Source: Halorientalis salina (lineage in GTDB: Archaea > Halobacteriota > Halobacteria > Halobacteriales > Haloarculaceae). Taken from it: a stretch of DNA of 64,000 nucleotides. A model generated the notes under the pieces. It was not told where the DNA came from. It made no database searches and saw only the letters and a program-made list of their open reading frames with translations. Position 1 is the first letter of the stretch, and every line of letters starts with the position of its first letter. Shown in pieces: positions 50,084 to 61,528 of this stretch. Where the stretch lies: contig NZ_SOSC01000003.1 in NCBI RefSeq assembly GCF_005049285.1, positions 186,001-250,000 on the forward strand, written 5' to 3'. The position numbers and the translations under genes were made by a program.

Positions 50084-50938
50084 ATGGGGGTTCAAGGGAT
50101 GGACACGGAGGCGATTACGGAGTACTACACCGAGAGTCACATCGATTACCAGCTCGTCTGGCAACTGCCGGTCAGCCACGGGCTCCACGCCGGCTATCAC
50201 GACGAGGACCACTCGACCCACGGCGCGGCCGTCGAGAACATGAACCGCGTGCTGGCGGACGCGGTCGACATCGGGGCCGACGACCGCGTCCTCGACTGCG
50301 GCTGTGGCGTCGGCGGGAGTTCGGTCTGGCTCGGCGACCACCGCGGCGCGACCGTCGAGGGCATCGACCTCGTTCCGATGCAGTTGGAGAAAGCCCGGGA
50401 CCTCGCGGCCGAGCGCGGCGTCGCCGACCGCGTCTCCTTCTCCCGACAGGACTTCACGAACACCGCGTTCCCCGACGATTCCTTCGACGTGATCTGGGGT
50501 ATCGAGGCCATCTGTCACGCCGAGGACAAAGGGGAGTTCATCGCGGAGGCCGCGCGACTGCTCGACGACGGAGGTCGGCTCGTCTGCTCGGACGGGTTCC
50601 GCGCCGTCGAGGCGATGACGCCGTACGAACGGGAGTCGATGGACCACTGGCTCGACGGGTGGGCGGTGCCGAACCTCGCGACCGCCGAGGCCTTCCGCGA
50701 GGGGCTCACCGAGCACGGCTTCGAGAACGTCCGGTTCGAGGACGCGACCGAGAACGTCATGCCCTCCTCGAAGCGGCTCTACTGGGTCAGCCGGCTGGCC
50801 GCGCCCATCGAGAAGGTGATGCTGAAGACGGGACTGCGAACCGAGACCCAGGCGAAAAACCGCAAAGCGGCGCGGTATCAGTACGAGACGCTGTCGGCCG
50901 GACTCTGGACGTACGGGGTCGTCGCCGCGGAGCGCTGA
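50084..50938 (+). CDS. SAM-dependent methyltransferase
   Basis: A 284-residue class I methyltransferase. Motif I is VLDCGCGVGGSSVWLG (about residue 65), followed by motif II acidic GIDLVPMQLEKAR and the SFDVIWGIEAICHAEDK segment. The pattern is close to tocopherol, sterol or sarcosine/glycine-type small-molecule methyltransferases. The ATG at 50084 follows a TATA-like gtttacatt by about 30 bases; an ATG at 50099 is equally possible. The substrate is not evident. It lies alone between two hairpin-rich spacers. Confidence 0.9.
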   Translation: MGVQGMDTEAITEYYTESHIDYQLVWQLPVSHGLHAGYHDEDHSTHGAAVENMNRVLADAVDIGADDRVLDCGCGVGGSSVWLGDHRGATVEGIDLVPMQLEKARDLAAERGVADRVSFSRQDFTNTAFPDDSFDVIWGIEAICHAEDKGEFIAEAARLLDDGGRLVCSDGFRAVEAMTPYERESMDHWLDGWAVPNLATAEAFREGLTEHGFENVRFEDATENVMPSSKRLYWVSRLAAPIEKVMLKTGLRTETQAKNRKAARYQYETLSAGLWTYGVVAAER

Positions 50939-51282
50939 CTCGGGAGACGAACGGTCGTCGCCGTCGTTTTTGCCAGTCGCTCTCGCCCGGTCGATACTTT
51001 CAGAAACGCATGTGAACGGCACGAAAGCCGGATACTGTACTGGCGGTCGTCTCCCGAGACGACCGGCAGTGTACCGCCCCCGGCAGGGCGGAACCAAACC
51101 ATCCGTGATCACCACCCTACCCACGGAGTCGGTGGCCACGGGGAACACGAGGCGAGCTCGTCGGCCGGATACTTCCGTTCGCCTCCAGCCAAGGCGTATG
51201 GTAACTTATGGCACCCAGCTATTTAGGCGTGCTGCGTTGCTGTCCAGCGCTCGACAGGTGAAAACTCAGTTCGGCGACGGTG
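50939..51282. other. 344-base non-coding stretch with a strong hairpin
   Basis: A ttttt run follows the methyltransferase stop at about 50968. At 51036-51073 a stem-loop has nine perfect inner pairs (cggtcgtct/agacgaccg, loop cccg), one mismatch and seven further pairs, two of them G-U. A TATA-like gctatttagg at about 51219 points toward the convergent DUF5611 gene and could start a short antisense or non-coding RNA. No protein gene is visible. Confidence 0.4.
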
Positions 51283-51675
51283 TTAGACGTTGTCGGGCTT
51301 GTCCGCGTCGTCCTCGACGGCGCGTTTCATGGAGTCACGGCGACTCTTCGCGTCGCGCCCGGTGCAGTCGAGTAGGAAGTCGTTTTTCGCGTCGACGGCG
51401 TCGGCGGCGGCGTCGGCCTCGCCCGCGGCGATGACCTCTTCGGCCGGTCGCTCCTCGAAGTCGACGGCGAGTTTGTCCTTCTTGCCGCTGTATTCGACGG
51501 TCCCCGCCGTGATTCGCTCGAAGACCGGGTTCTCCGGGTCCTCGACGACGTACAGGTCGCTTCCCTTGTACTCCTCGGTGCCGGAGATCGGTCCGAACTC
51601 GTCTTCGATCTTGGCCTTCATATCTGGTACGCGCTCTTCTAGGTGCTCGCCCCGACGCATCTTGTACTCCCGCAT
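51283..51675 (-). CDS. DUF5611-like haloarchaeal protein
   Basis: A 130-residue acidic protein starting MREYKMRRGEHLEERVPDMK. Its first part (to about residue 80) forms a compact beta-rich domain including YKGSDLYVVEDPENPVFERITAGTVEYSGKKDKLAVDFEERP. The rest is a helical, Asp/Ala-rich tail. I recall this family as DUF5611, conserved in haloarchaea with no known role. It lies just after, and in the same direction as, the zinc-ribbon gene upstream, with a 26-base gap. Confidence 0.78.
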   Translation of the reverse strand: MREYKMRRGEHLEERVPDMKAKIEDEFGPISGTEEYKGSDLYVVEDPENPVFERITAGTVEYSGKKDKLAVDFEERPAEEVIAAGEADAAADAVDAKNDFLLDCTGRDAKSRRDSMKRAVEDDADKPDNV

Positions 51676-51701
51676 GAACGGACGTATACACAGGAGCCGT
51701 T

Positions 51702-52625
51702 TTACTCTTTTCGCGTCTCGTCTTCCGCGTGGTGTTCGAGCGACCCACGGTGACACTCCGGACAGAAGTCGCCCGCACGGAGCGAGGACTCCTCGACAGG
51801 GGTCCTGAAGCCGCATTCGGGACACTCGAACTCCCCGTCGGGAACCGTAACCGTCGCGGCGCCCGCCGGTTCGACCTCGGCCCCGTCGATCTGTTCGGTC
51901 AGACTCCCCGACGGGTCCCAGTCCTCGCCCCGCGAGTCGTCCTCCTCGGGCCACTCGACCTCGGGCGCGGTCTTGGTCGGCTCGTCGTGGCCGTACTCGT
52001 CGGGCCACTCGTCGGCGACCGGCTCCGTCTCCCCGCCGTCCGCGTCCCCGGGTTCCTCGACCGTCTCGTCGACCGTCTCCGCGGACGACTCCTCGCCCGC
52101 ACCCTGTAGATCGGGCTCCTCGTCGTCGGGCCACTCACCGGGCTCCCTGTCGGGTTCCTCGTCGTCGTCGAGGATGACCGCGCCGTCGTCGTCCGTCTCG
52201 ACCGACTGGTCCGTCTCGTCGGCCGCGGTCGTGACCGGCTCCGTCGACTGGTCGGTCACCGGGTCGGGCTCGTCGTCGGAACCGTCAGCCCCGTCGGATT
52301 CGGCCTCGCCGATCAGTTCGGCGTCGTCCTCGGCCGCGTCGATGTCCGGCGTCGCCGAACTCGCTGCCGGCTCGGTCACCGTCTCCTCGGCCGGCTCGTC
52401 GGCCACGCTGTCGGCCGCTGCCGAATCGGCCGCCGTGTCGTCCTCGTCGGAACTCTCCAGCGAAGTGACCTCTTTGTTCTCCGAGACCACGCGCTCGGTG
52501 CCACAGCGCTCACAGATCTCGACTTCCTTGATCGTCGTCAGGACTTCGCTACCCTGTTCTTCGCGCTCCTCTTCGACTTTCGAGTCACTGAAACTGTGCC
52601 CGAGTAGCGAACACTTGATACCCAT
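51702..52625 (-). CDS. acidic zinc-ribbon protein (DUF7093-like)
   Basis: A 307-residue protein. The N-terminus MGIKCSLLGHSFSDSKVEEER and the CxxC pair in CERCGTERV (about residue 37) form one zinc site. The last part has another ribbon, FECPECGFRT followed by FCPECHRGSL near residue 290. The middle 200 residues are a very acidic, low-complexity linker. The family occurs across haloarchaea. The two-ribbon arrangement with a long linker is suggestive of a scaffold but the role is unknown. A GTG six bases upstream is an alternative start. Confidence 0.75.
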   Translation of the reverse strand: MGIKCSLLGHSFSDSKVEEEREEQGSEVLTTIKEVEICERCGTERVVSENKEVTSLESSDEDDTAADSAAADSVADEPAEETVTEPAASSATPDIDAAEDDAELIGEAESDGADGSDDEPDPVTDQSTEPVTTAADETDQSVETDDDGAVILDDDEEPDREPGEWPDDEEPDLQGAGEESSAETVDETVEEPGDADGGETEPVADEWPDEYGHDEPTKTAPEVEWPEEDDSRGEDWDPSGSLTEQIDGAEVEPAGAATVTVPDGEFECPECGFRTPVEESSLRAGDFCPECHRGSLEHHAEDETRKE

Positions 52626-52859
52626 TGACACGATATTGCCGCCGTGCGGGATATAAGCGTACTGCTTGTTGAACTAACAGCTGTCGGATCCGACGACGTC
52701 CCGCGAGCGGGACCCGGCCCCGATACGTTCGAGAACGGCGATCGATGAGGGCGCAGTCGGTCCGCCACCGGCCCGGTGACCCGGTGGCCGGGTCCTGTGG
52801 GGTGTTCCGGTCGGTTTCCGAGGGACAACTGTAAGACCCACCCGGCCGAACGAGGGCGT

Positions 52860-53153
52860 ATGAGGGCAAAGCGGGAGTACCGTGACCGCAGCGAGACGCA
52901 GGTCGCGGTACTCGACGCTCTCGCCGGCCGACGGGACGAGGGCATGACCGTCTTCGAGTTGCGCTCCCGCGTCGACGCCGACATCGACGAACTGGAGGAC
53001 GCGCTGGCGGACCTGAAAGCCGACGGCCTCATCGAGGCCACCGACGAGGACGAACGGACCGTCATCGTCCCTGAGGACCACGCGATCGGACAGTACGACC
53101 CCGAGGAGGAGGAGTCGCTGCTCGACCGCCTTCGCTCGTGGCTCGGTCGATAG
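52860..53153 (+). CDS. small winged-helix protein (DUF6432-like)
   Basis: A 97-residue protein with a winged helix-turn-helix (ETQVAVLDALAGRRDEGMTVFELRSRVDADIDELEDALADLKADGLIE) and an acidic C-terminus ending LLDRLRSWLGR. I recall it as the haloarchaeal DUF6432 family. The ATG follows a TATA-like aactgtaag by about 25 bases. It may be DNA-binding, but the target is unknown. It is divergent from the zinc-ribbon gene and upstream of the YgfZ-type gene. Confidence 0.78.
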   Translation: MRAKREYRDRSETQVAVLDALAGRRDEGMTVFELRSRVDADIDELEDALADLKADGLIEATDEDERTVIVPEDHAIGQYDPEEEESLLDRLRSWLGR

Positions 53154-53205
53154 GCGGCGACCCCGAACCGGAGCTTTAACCCTGTCGACAGTCCTCTCAC
53201 CAGTG

Positions 53206-54300
53206 ATGACTGTCCTCCAGGACGTCCACGAGGACCACGGGGCGACGTTCACCGAGCGTGGCGACCGCCGCGTCGTCGACAGCTACGGCCGCCCGGACCG
53301 AACCCACCGCGCGGTCCGGAACGTCGTCGGCGTCTGCGAGTTCGGCTACGGCGTGCTCGTCGTCACCGGCGACGACCGCGTCGAGTTCGTCGACAACGCC
53401 GTCTCCAACCGCGTTCCCGCGGCCGACGGCCAGGGCTGTTACGCGCTCTTGCTCGACCCGCAGGGGAAGATAACGACGGACATGTACGTCTACAACGCCG
53501 GCGAGCGGTTGCTCGTTTTCCTGCCGCCCTCCCGGACCGAGGCCGTCGCCGAGGACTGGGGCGACAAGACGTTCATCCAGGACGTCGAGATCCGCGTCGC
53601 CACCGACGACTTCGCCGTCTTCGGCGTCCACGGCCCGAAAGCGACCGAGAAGATCGCGAGCGTCCTCAACAACGCCGCCTCGCCGGAAGCGCCCCTCTCC
53701 TTCGTCCGCGGCTCGATGCGGGACATCGGCGTCACCGTCGTCCGGGCCGACGGCCTCGCCGGCGAGGAGGGGTTCGAGGTGATCTGTGCCGCCGAGTCCG
53801 CCGAGCACGTCTTCGACACGCTCGTCAACCGCGGCATGAACGCCGCGCCCTTCGGCTACCGGGTCTGGAACTCCCTCACGCTGGAGGCCGGAACGCCCCT
53901 GTTCGAGTCCGAACTGGAGGGGCGGATCCCCAACGTCGCCGGCATCCGCAACGCCCTGGACTTCGAGAAAGGGTGTTACGTCGGCCAGGAAGTCGTCTCC
54001 CGCGTCGAGAACCGCGGCCGACCGAGCAAACGCCTCGTCGGGCTCACGGCCGAGGCCGTGCCCGACGCCGGCGCTGCGGTCTTCGCCGGCGACAGCGCCG
54101 TCGGCGAGGTGACACGCGGGATCGAGAGCCCCGACCGCGAGGAACCCATCGCGCTGGCCTTCGTGGAGTTCGAGGCCGACAGCGAGGACCTCACCGTCCG
54201 CGTCGACGGTCAGGACGTCGCCGCCGAACTCGTCGAACTCCCCTTCGTCGAGGGATCGGACCGGTCGGCGCGACTCCCCGCCTACGAGTCCGCCGAGTGA
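53206..54300 (+). CDS. YgfZ/GcvT-family aminomethyltransferase-like protein
   Basis: A 364-residue protein. The tetrahydrofolate-binding GcvT-like fold is present, and the YgfZ hallmark KGCYVGQE appears near residue 254 (FEKGCYVGQEVVSRVENRG). This places it with YgfZ/IBA57 proteins, which use folate to support Fe-S cluster enzymes, rather than with true GcvT, which lacks this Cys motif. No gcvH or gcvP gene is near. The ATG at 53206 follows a TATA-like gctttaacc by 29 bases. Confidence 0.88.
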   Translation: MTVLQDVHEDHGATFTERGDRRVVDSYGRPDRTHRAVRNVVGVCEFGYGVLVVTGDDRVEFVDNAVSNRVPAADGQGCYALLLDPQGKITTDMYVYNAGERLLVFLPPSRTEAVAEDWGDKTFIQDVEIRVATDDFAVFGVHGPKATEKIASVLNNAASPEAPLSFVRGSMRDIGVTVVRADGLAGEEGFEVICAAESAEHVFDTLVNRGMNAAPFGYRVWNSLTLEAGTPLFESELEGRIPNVAGIRNALDFEKGCYVGQEVVSRVENRGRPSKRLVGLTAEAVPDAGAAVFAGDSAVGEVTRGIESPDREEPIALAFVEFEADSEDLTVRVDGQDVAAELVELPFVEGSDRSARLPAYESAE

Positions 54301-54383
54301 GTCGCGGTTCGGACGTATCCGTGGAACGTTCTGGGCTGTAGCGGAGGAAAAAGTCTATAATCGCGGTTCGGAGAGTTCTCCCA

Positions 54384-54776
54384 ATGGATTCCACTCCCTC
54401 GGACGTCGGACGGACGGTCGAGAGCTTCCAGACGGTCGTCGACGTCGCGGGCGTCCCGATCTACACGCTCGACAGCGACGGCCAGTTCACGTACGTGAAC
54501 ACCGCGCTGACGACGGCGGCCGGCTACGACCGGTCGTCGCTCGTCGGTGAACACGTCTCAGTGCTCCTCTGTGAGGACGACGTCGAGCGCTGTCGCCGGG
54601 CGATTCGCGAGTTGCTCGAAACGGGGCGGAAGACCTGTGAGATCGCCGTCAGCGCTCGAAGCGCGTCCGACCGGCGACTGACCGCCGATCTGTCCATCTC
54701 GCTGTTGCCACTCGACAGCGGCTTTCGGGGCACCGTCGGCGTCGTTCGTGACCTCTCGCCGGAGGGCTCCGAGTAG
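54384..54776 (+). CDS. PAS-domain protein
   Basis: A 130-residue single PAS domain. The core runs from about residue 12 to 125: FQTVVDVAGVPIYTLDSDGQFTYVNTALTTAAGYDRSSLVGEHVSVLL. It ends in FRGTVGVVRDLSPEGSE. No kinase, GGDEF or helix-turn-helix output is attached, which is common among haloarchaeal PAS proteins. It probably binds a small ligand or cofactor and interacts with another signal protein. A TATA-like tctataat lies about 27 bases upstream of the ATG. Confidence 0.85.
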   Translation: MDSTPSDVGRTVESFQTVVDVAGVPIYTLDSDGQFTYVNTALTTAAGYDRSSLVGEHVSVLLCEDDVERCRRAIRELLETGRKTCEIAVSARSASDRRLTADLSISLLPLDSGFRGTVGVVRDLSPEGSE

Positions 54777-54818
54777 GACTCCCGCTCCGGACCGGAACTG
54801 CAGCGGACCCCGTTCGAG

Positions 54819-55904
54819 TCAGGACCGCGACAGCAGCGCCTTCAACTGCTCGGTCGAGAAGACCGTGCTCGGCCGGTCCATGTGGACGCCGATCTCCCCC
54901 GAGAGCGCCCGCATTCCCGCTTCCTGCACTGGCCCCGGGAAGGAGTACCCGGCCCTGACGAGGTGCCCGAGTCTGATCTCCGAGCGCAGGTCGTCGCGCC
55001 AGGCCCGCTCGTAGTCGCCGAGCGTCCCCGGGTCGGTGGGAGCGATCTCCCGGGCCGCGTGGTCCGCGGCCGTCATCCCGTAGAGGATGCCGCCGCCGGT
55101 GAACGGTTTCGTCTGTGCGGCGGCGTCCCCGATCAGGAACGCGCGCCGACCGGTGACGCGCTTCGGTGGGCCAATGGGGATGAGACCCGAACAGCGCCGG
55201 GTCGTCTCGACACCGTAGGCGTCGGTGAAAGCCTCGAACGTGGCCCGTACGTCGTCGCCCGGCGGCGTCGCTAGCCCGTATTCGACGCCGGCGTCCCCGC
55301 GAGGGATGCGCCAGGCGAAAAAGCGCGGAACGGTCAGGTGCACGTCGACGAAATCGTCGTGGTCGGGGTCGTCGGTGAATCCCAACACGCCGTGTAACAA
55401 CTCGCCGGGTTCGGGCAGGCCGAGTTCCGACCGGACGCGGGATTGGGGACCGTCACAGCCCGCGACCATCCGTGCCCGATACGTATCGGTTCCGTCCGGT
55501 CCCCGGACGGTCACTTCGACGTGATCGCGGCGCTCGGCGACCGAGAGCACGGTGTGTTTCTCCCGGAGGTCCACGCCGGCGTCGCGGGCCGCCTCGGCGA
55601 GCGTCCGGTCGAGGCCGACCCGATCGATGACGTTCGAGATCACCTCGTCCTTGTAGAAGGGGTGGGCCTCGCTGTCCGGCCCGCCTCTGTGAAACCGGGC
55701 ACCGGAGACCTCGTTCTGGAGGAGGTCCTCGCGCGCGCCTGGCGGCGTGAACTCCCAGACGTCCGTACTCACGTGGCCCGAGCAGGCCAGCGGCTCCCCC
55801 ACCGTTCCTTGCTCGAAGGCGAGGACGTCGTGTCCCCGCTCGGCGGCCCGACGGGCGAACCGCGACCCCGCTGGACCGGCCCCCACCACGACGAAGTCGT
55901 ACAT
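54819..55904 (-). CDS. geranylgeranyl-reductase-family FAD oxidoreductase
   Basis: A 361-residue flavoprotein. The N-terminal FAD-binding motif is VVGAGPAGSRFARRAAERGHDVLAFEQ. The middle GCDGPQSRVRSELGLPE and the C-terminal FLIGDAAAQTKPFTGGGILYGM are family signatures of geranylgeranyl/digeranylgeranylglycerophospholipid reductases. In archaea such enzymes saturate the isoprenoid chains of membrane lipids. Haloarchaea carry several paralogues, so the substrate of this one is uncertain. The gene is convergent with the PAS gene. Confidence 0.88.
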   Translation of the reverse strand: MYDFVVVGAGPAGSRFARRAAERGHDVLAFEQGTVGEPLACSGHVSTDVWEFTPPGAREDLLQNEVSGARFHRGGPDSEAHPFYKDEVISNVIDRVGLDRTLAEAARDAGVDLREKHTVLSVAERRDHVEVTVRGPDGTDTYRARMVAGCDGPQSRVRSELGLPEPGELLHGVLGFTDDPDHDDFVDVHLTVPRFFAWRIPRGDAGVEYGLATPPGDDVRATFEAFTDAYGVETTRRCSGLIPIGPPKRVTGRRAFLIGDAAAQTKPFTGGGILYGMTAADHAAREIAPTDPGTLGDYERAWRDDLRSEIRLGHLVRAGYSFPGPVQEAGMRALSGEIGVHMDRPSTVFSTEQLKALLSRS

Positions 55905-55987
55905 GTCTCTGGGGTTCGTCTCGGTCGACTAATAGCTTCGTTTCCGGCGACTCTTCCCCGTGCCTCCTCGCCCCGGCGAAGGTTCAA

Positions 55988-56161
55988 ATGGCAGAAGGGG
56001 GCCAGTCCGACCCATGCCCTGACCCATCGCCGGCGTGCGGTCCGCGGGAGCGCGACACGCCGCACGCCGACCCCCGCTGTGTCGCCTGTTCGCTACGCGA
56101 CGACTGCCGATCCGCGGCAGATCTGATCGGGAACGCGGTCCGGCCACGACACGTCCAGTAG
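55988..56161 (+). CDS. possible 57-residue Cys-rich small protein
   Basis: An open frame of 57 codons with a standard ATG and stop lies in the gap between the reductase and the toxin-antitoxin pair. It has five Cys residues at positions 10, 17, 31, 34 and 40, including a CxxC (RCVACSLRDDC) that could bind zinc, and many Asp and Pro residues. It is too short to judge by length alone. Small Cys-rich proteins of this kind are common in haloarchaea. No clear TATA box lies at leaderless distance, so expression is uncertain. Confidence 0.4.
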   Translation: MAEGGQSDPCPDPSPACGPRERDTPHADPRCVACSLRDDCRSAADLIGNAVRPRHVQ

Positions 56162-56237
56162 CTACCACGACTGTTCGTGAGTAGTCCGCAACCACCCCGT
56201 CAGAGGCACTTTGCCGCCACGGACCGCTCCTGTGCTC

Positions 56238-56534
56238 ATGGAACCCGTTGCGACTCGACTGGACGAGGGTGAGGTGACCCTCCTGGACAGACTCGTCGAG
56301 ATTCGCGGGAGCAGTCGAAACGAGGTCGTCCGCGAGGCAGTCTCCACCTTCGTCCGCGACGAACTGGTCGAGATCGCCCTGGAACGCTATCGAACGGGAG
56401 AAGTCGGACTGCGGGGTGCGGCCGAGATCGCCGGCTGCACCATCGGTGAGACGATGGCAGCGGCCAACGACCGGAACGTCCTCTCGAACGCCGACGAAGG
56501 GACTCTCGAACGGGACGTCCAGGCCTTGCGATGA
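56238..56534 (+). CDS. antitoxin: ribbon-helix-helix plus UPF0175-like region
   Basis: A 98-residue protein. An N-terminal ribbon-helix-helix DNA-binding region (VATRLDEGEVTLLDRLVEIRGSSRNEVVREAVSTFVRDE) is followed by a UPF0175-like helical segment (ALERYRTGEVGLRGAAEIAGCTIGETM). Its stop overlaps the PIN gene by four bases (ATGA), the classic layout of a VapBC-type module. The RHH part should bind the operon's own promoter and the C-terminus should occupy the toxin's active site. The ATG at 56238 gives the normal length. Confidence 0.82.
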   Translation: MEPVATRLDEGEVTLLDRLVEIRGSSRNEVVREAVSTFVRDELVEIALERYRTGEVGLRGAAEIAGCTIGETMAAANDRNVLSNADEGTLERDVQALR

Positions 56535-57112
56535 GTCGGGCAGACCGGACGGTACTCGTCGACGCCGACGTGTTCATCACGTTCGCGAGAGTCGGTGCCG
56601 TGGATGTCCTGCGGTCCGTGCAGGGGACGCTGTGGATGCCGGTCCCAGTCGACCAGGAGATCGTCTCTCGGCCGGCCGCGACCGAACTCGCAAGCGCTAT
56701 CGATGCCGGCTGGCTCGGAATCGCGGCGCCGCCGCCCGACCAGTACGTACAACACGCGGCGCTACATCTCGGCCGCGACGTCGAACGTGTGACGTACAAC
56801 GGCGACATCTTCCTGCTCGCACAGGCACTGGCCGTCCCCGGAACGACCGTCGTCACCGACGACAAACCGCTTCGGCGGTGTTGTCGGCGGCTCTCGATCC
56901 CCGTCGCCGGGTCGGTCGCGGTTCTGGTACGGGCCGTCGAACGCGGAACGCTCGGGCCCGCACGGGCGACGGCCACGCTGTTCGCGATGGACAAGGTCGG
57001 CCCGCGGCTCAGTGCGTCGGTACTCAGGGACGCGGAACGTCTGATCGCCGAGGCCGCAGAGACGCCCCCGGTCGACGAGGCCCCTTCGGACGACGCGCTG
57101 GGTGACTCCTAG
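56531..57112 (+). CDS. PIN-domain toxin (VapC-like)
   Basis: A 193-residue protein. The PIN fold begins VLVDADVFITFAR, with acidic residues at 11 and 13. A second acidic patch lies in VVTDDKPLRRC (about 108-114), as expected for a Mg2+-dependent RNase. The C-terminal 60 residues (GPARATATLFAMDKVGPRLSASVLRDAERLI) extend beyond a minimal VapC and resemble the tail of DUF3368-type PIN proteins. Coupled to the antitoxin gene by overlap. The RNA target is unknown. Confidence 0.82.
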   Translation: MSRADRTVLVDADVFITFARVGAVDVLRSVQGTLWMPVPVDQEIVSRPAATELASAIDAGWLGIAAPPPDQYVQHAALHLGRDVERVTYNGDIFLLAQALAVPGTTVVTDDKPLRRCCRRLSIPVAGSVAVLVRAVERGTLGPARATATLFAMDKVGPRLSASVLRDAERLIAEAAETPPVDEAPSDDALGDS

Positions 57113-57128
57113 GCCCGGTGTGAAAGGG

Positions 57129-60125
<2,997 letters not shown>

Positions 60126-60447
60126 CTATGCGCGGTCAAGGGCGGGACCTGTGAAACCCTGTCGGTTCCCCTCGGATCCGTCGGGATACCTGTCAGATAT
60201 GAGGTGCGTGGAGCGCAGTCTGTATCCGAGACGGCACGGACCCGGCCACTCGTAGTCCGCATCGACCACCCCGAGCGTCCGAACGGTCGTTTTCAGCAGC
60301 GATAACGGAAACCGGCAGGAGTGCTGTTCTACCGGTCGGTATCATCGGTGAAAACCCCATCTTATTCCGGTTAACGGCCAGAATCAGTAACTGTAGCCGG
60401 CGAACGGTGATGGCTATTTATTGTGTGTGCGGGCGCTATCAGAAACG
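60126..60447. other. non-coding intergenic region between uvrA and minD
   Basis: About 320 bases holding the divergent promoters. A TATA-like ctatttatt at 60414-60422 lies about 30 bases before the MinD ATG. No open frame with good composition and no strong repeat is seen. Confidence 0.4.
60414..60422 (+). promoter_or_regulatory. TATA-like box for the MinD-type gene
   Basis: The box ctatttatt is centred about 30 bases before the ATG giving MPGTVYAVAG, supporting that start over the upstream in-frame ATG at 60421. Confidence 0.5.
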
Positions 60448-61446
60448 ATGCCTGGAACAGTGTATGCGGTCGCCGGCAGCAAGGGTGGTGTCGGCAAGAC
60501 GACGACGGCAGCGAACCTGGCGGCCACGCTGCGGGCGACAGGGCGGTCGGTCGTGCTCGTGGACACGGACCTCGCCATGTCCAACCTCAAGGACGTGATC
60601 GGGCTGACGGGCGAGGCGACGATTCACGACGTCCTCGCCGGGGAGTGTTCCGTGCAGGACGCCATCATCGAGGAGTCCGAGGACGTGCTTGACACGCCGG
60701 GGAAACTCGACGTGTTGCCGGGCGCAACCGAACTCGACGCGTTTGCCACCGCCGAGCCGGAGGCGCTCACCGGGATCGTCGAGGACCTCGCCGACCGGTA
60801 CGACACCGTCATCCTCGATACGGCCAGCGGAATCACTCGCGAAACCGCGATCCCGATCGCGGCGGCCGACGAGACCATCGTGATGACCACGCCACTCCGG
60901 GCTTCGGTTCTGGACGCAGCAAAGACGGTCGAGTTCGTCGAGAGCGTCGGCGGGACCGTCGGCGGGCTCGTGGTGTCCCGTCACGCCCCCGGCCTCGACG
61001 ACGAAGAGATCGTCGAGCAGGTCGGCGTCGACCGCCTCGCGACCATTCCCGACCTCGACGCCCCCGGCGTCGACCCGCTTCGGCCCTACCGCACGCTCGT
61101 CGTTCGACTGCTCATCGGCCGGGACGTGGCCACCGATCCGGCGAACGTCCTCGACATCGACGAGGGCGAGACGCCGCGGATCACCAGCACGCTCGAACCG
61201 GTCCCCGAGAGCGCTGCTGGCGGCGACGCACCCGAAGACGTCCCCACCGTCGACGACGTAAACGCGGACTCACCGGATGAAAGCGAGCGAACGGCCGACG
61301 AGGACGCCGAACCGGCGTCGGCCGAGTCCGCGGCGACCGGCGACAGTGATGACGAGGACGACGAGGCCATCCCGGTCGAAAGCGAATCCAAGAAGGACGG
61401 CACGATCCACCGGTTCGTCAACGCAATCAGCGGGCAGGGGAGCTGA
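60448..61446 (+). CDS. MinD/ParA-family ATPase
   Basis: A 332-residue deviant Walker A ATPase. The motif KGGVGKTTT is at about residues 12-20, followed by VVLVDTDLAMSNLKDVIG and the VILDTASGITRETAIPI switch. From about residue 240 the protein is an acidic, low-complexity linker. It ends in a short amphipathic GTIHRFVNAISG helix, which could target the membrane as in MinD. Haloarchaea carry several MinD paralogues that position chemosensory arrays, archaella or division. Which one this is cannot be read from the sequence. Confidence 0.85.
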   Translation: MPGTVYAVAGSKGGVGKTTTAANLAATLRATGRSVVLVDTDLAMSNLKDVIGLTGEATIHDVLAGECSVQDAIIEESEDVLDTPGKLDVLPGATELDAFATAEPEALTGIVEDLADRYDTVILDTASGITRETAIPIAAADETIVMTTPLRASVLDAAKTVEFVESVGGTVGGLVVSRHAPGLDDEEIVEQVGVDRLATIPDLDAPGVDPLRPYRTLVVRLLIGRDVATDPANVLDIDEGETPRITSTLEPVPESAAGGDAPEDVPTVDDVNADSPDESERTADEDAEPASAESAATGDSDDEDDEAIPVESESKKDGTIHRFVNAISGQGS

Positions 61447-61528
61447 AACGCGCGACCGTCCAGAATTCGCACGTCACCACCTGACCAGCGACACACGGAC
61501 CGACCGTCGGGCACCCGACTGCGCCGGA

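Noticed and set aside
53206-54300. Glycine cleavage T protein
   Set aside because: The KGCYVGQE motif marks the YgfZ group, and no other glycine cleavage genes are nearby.
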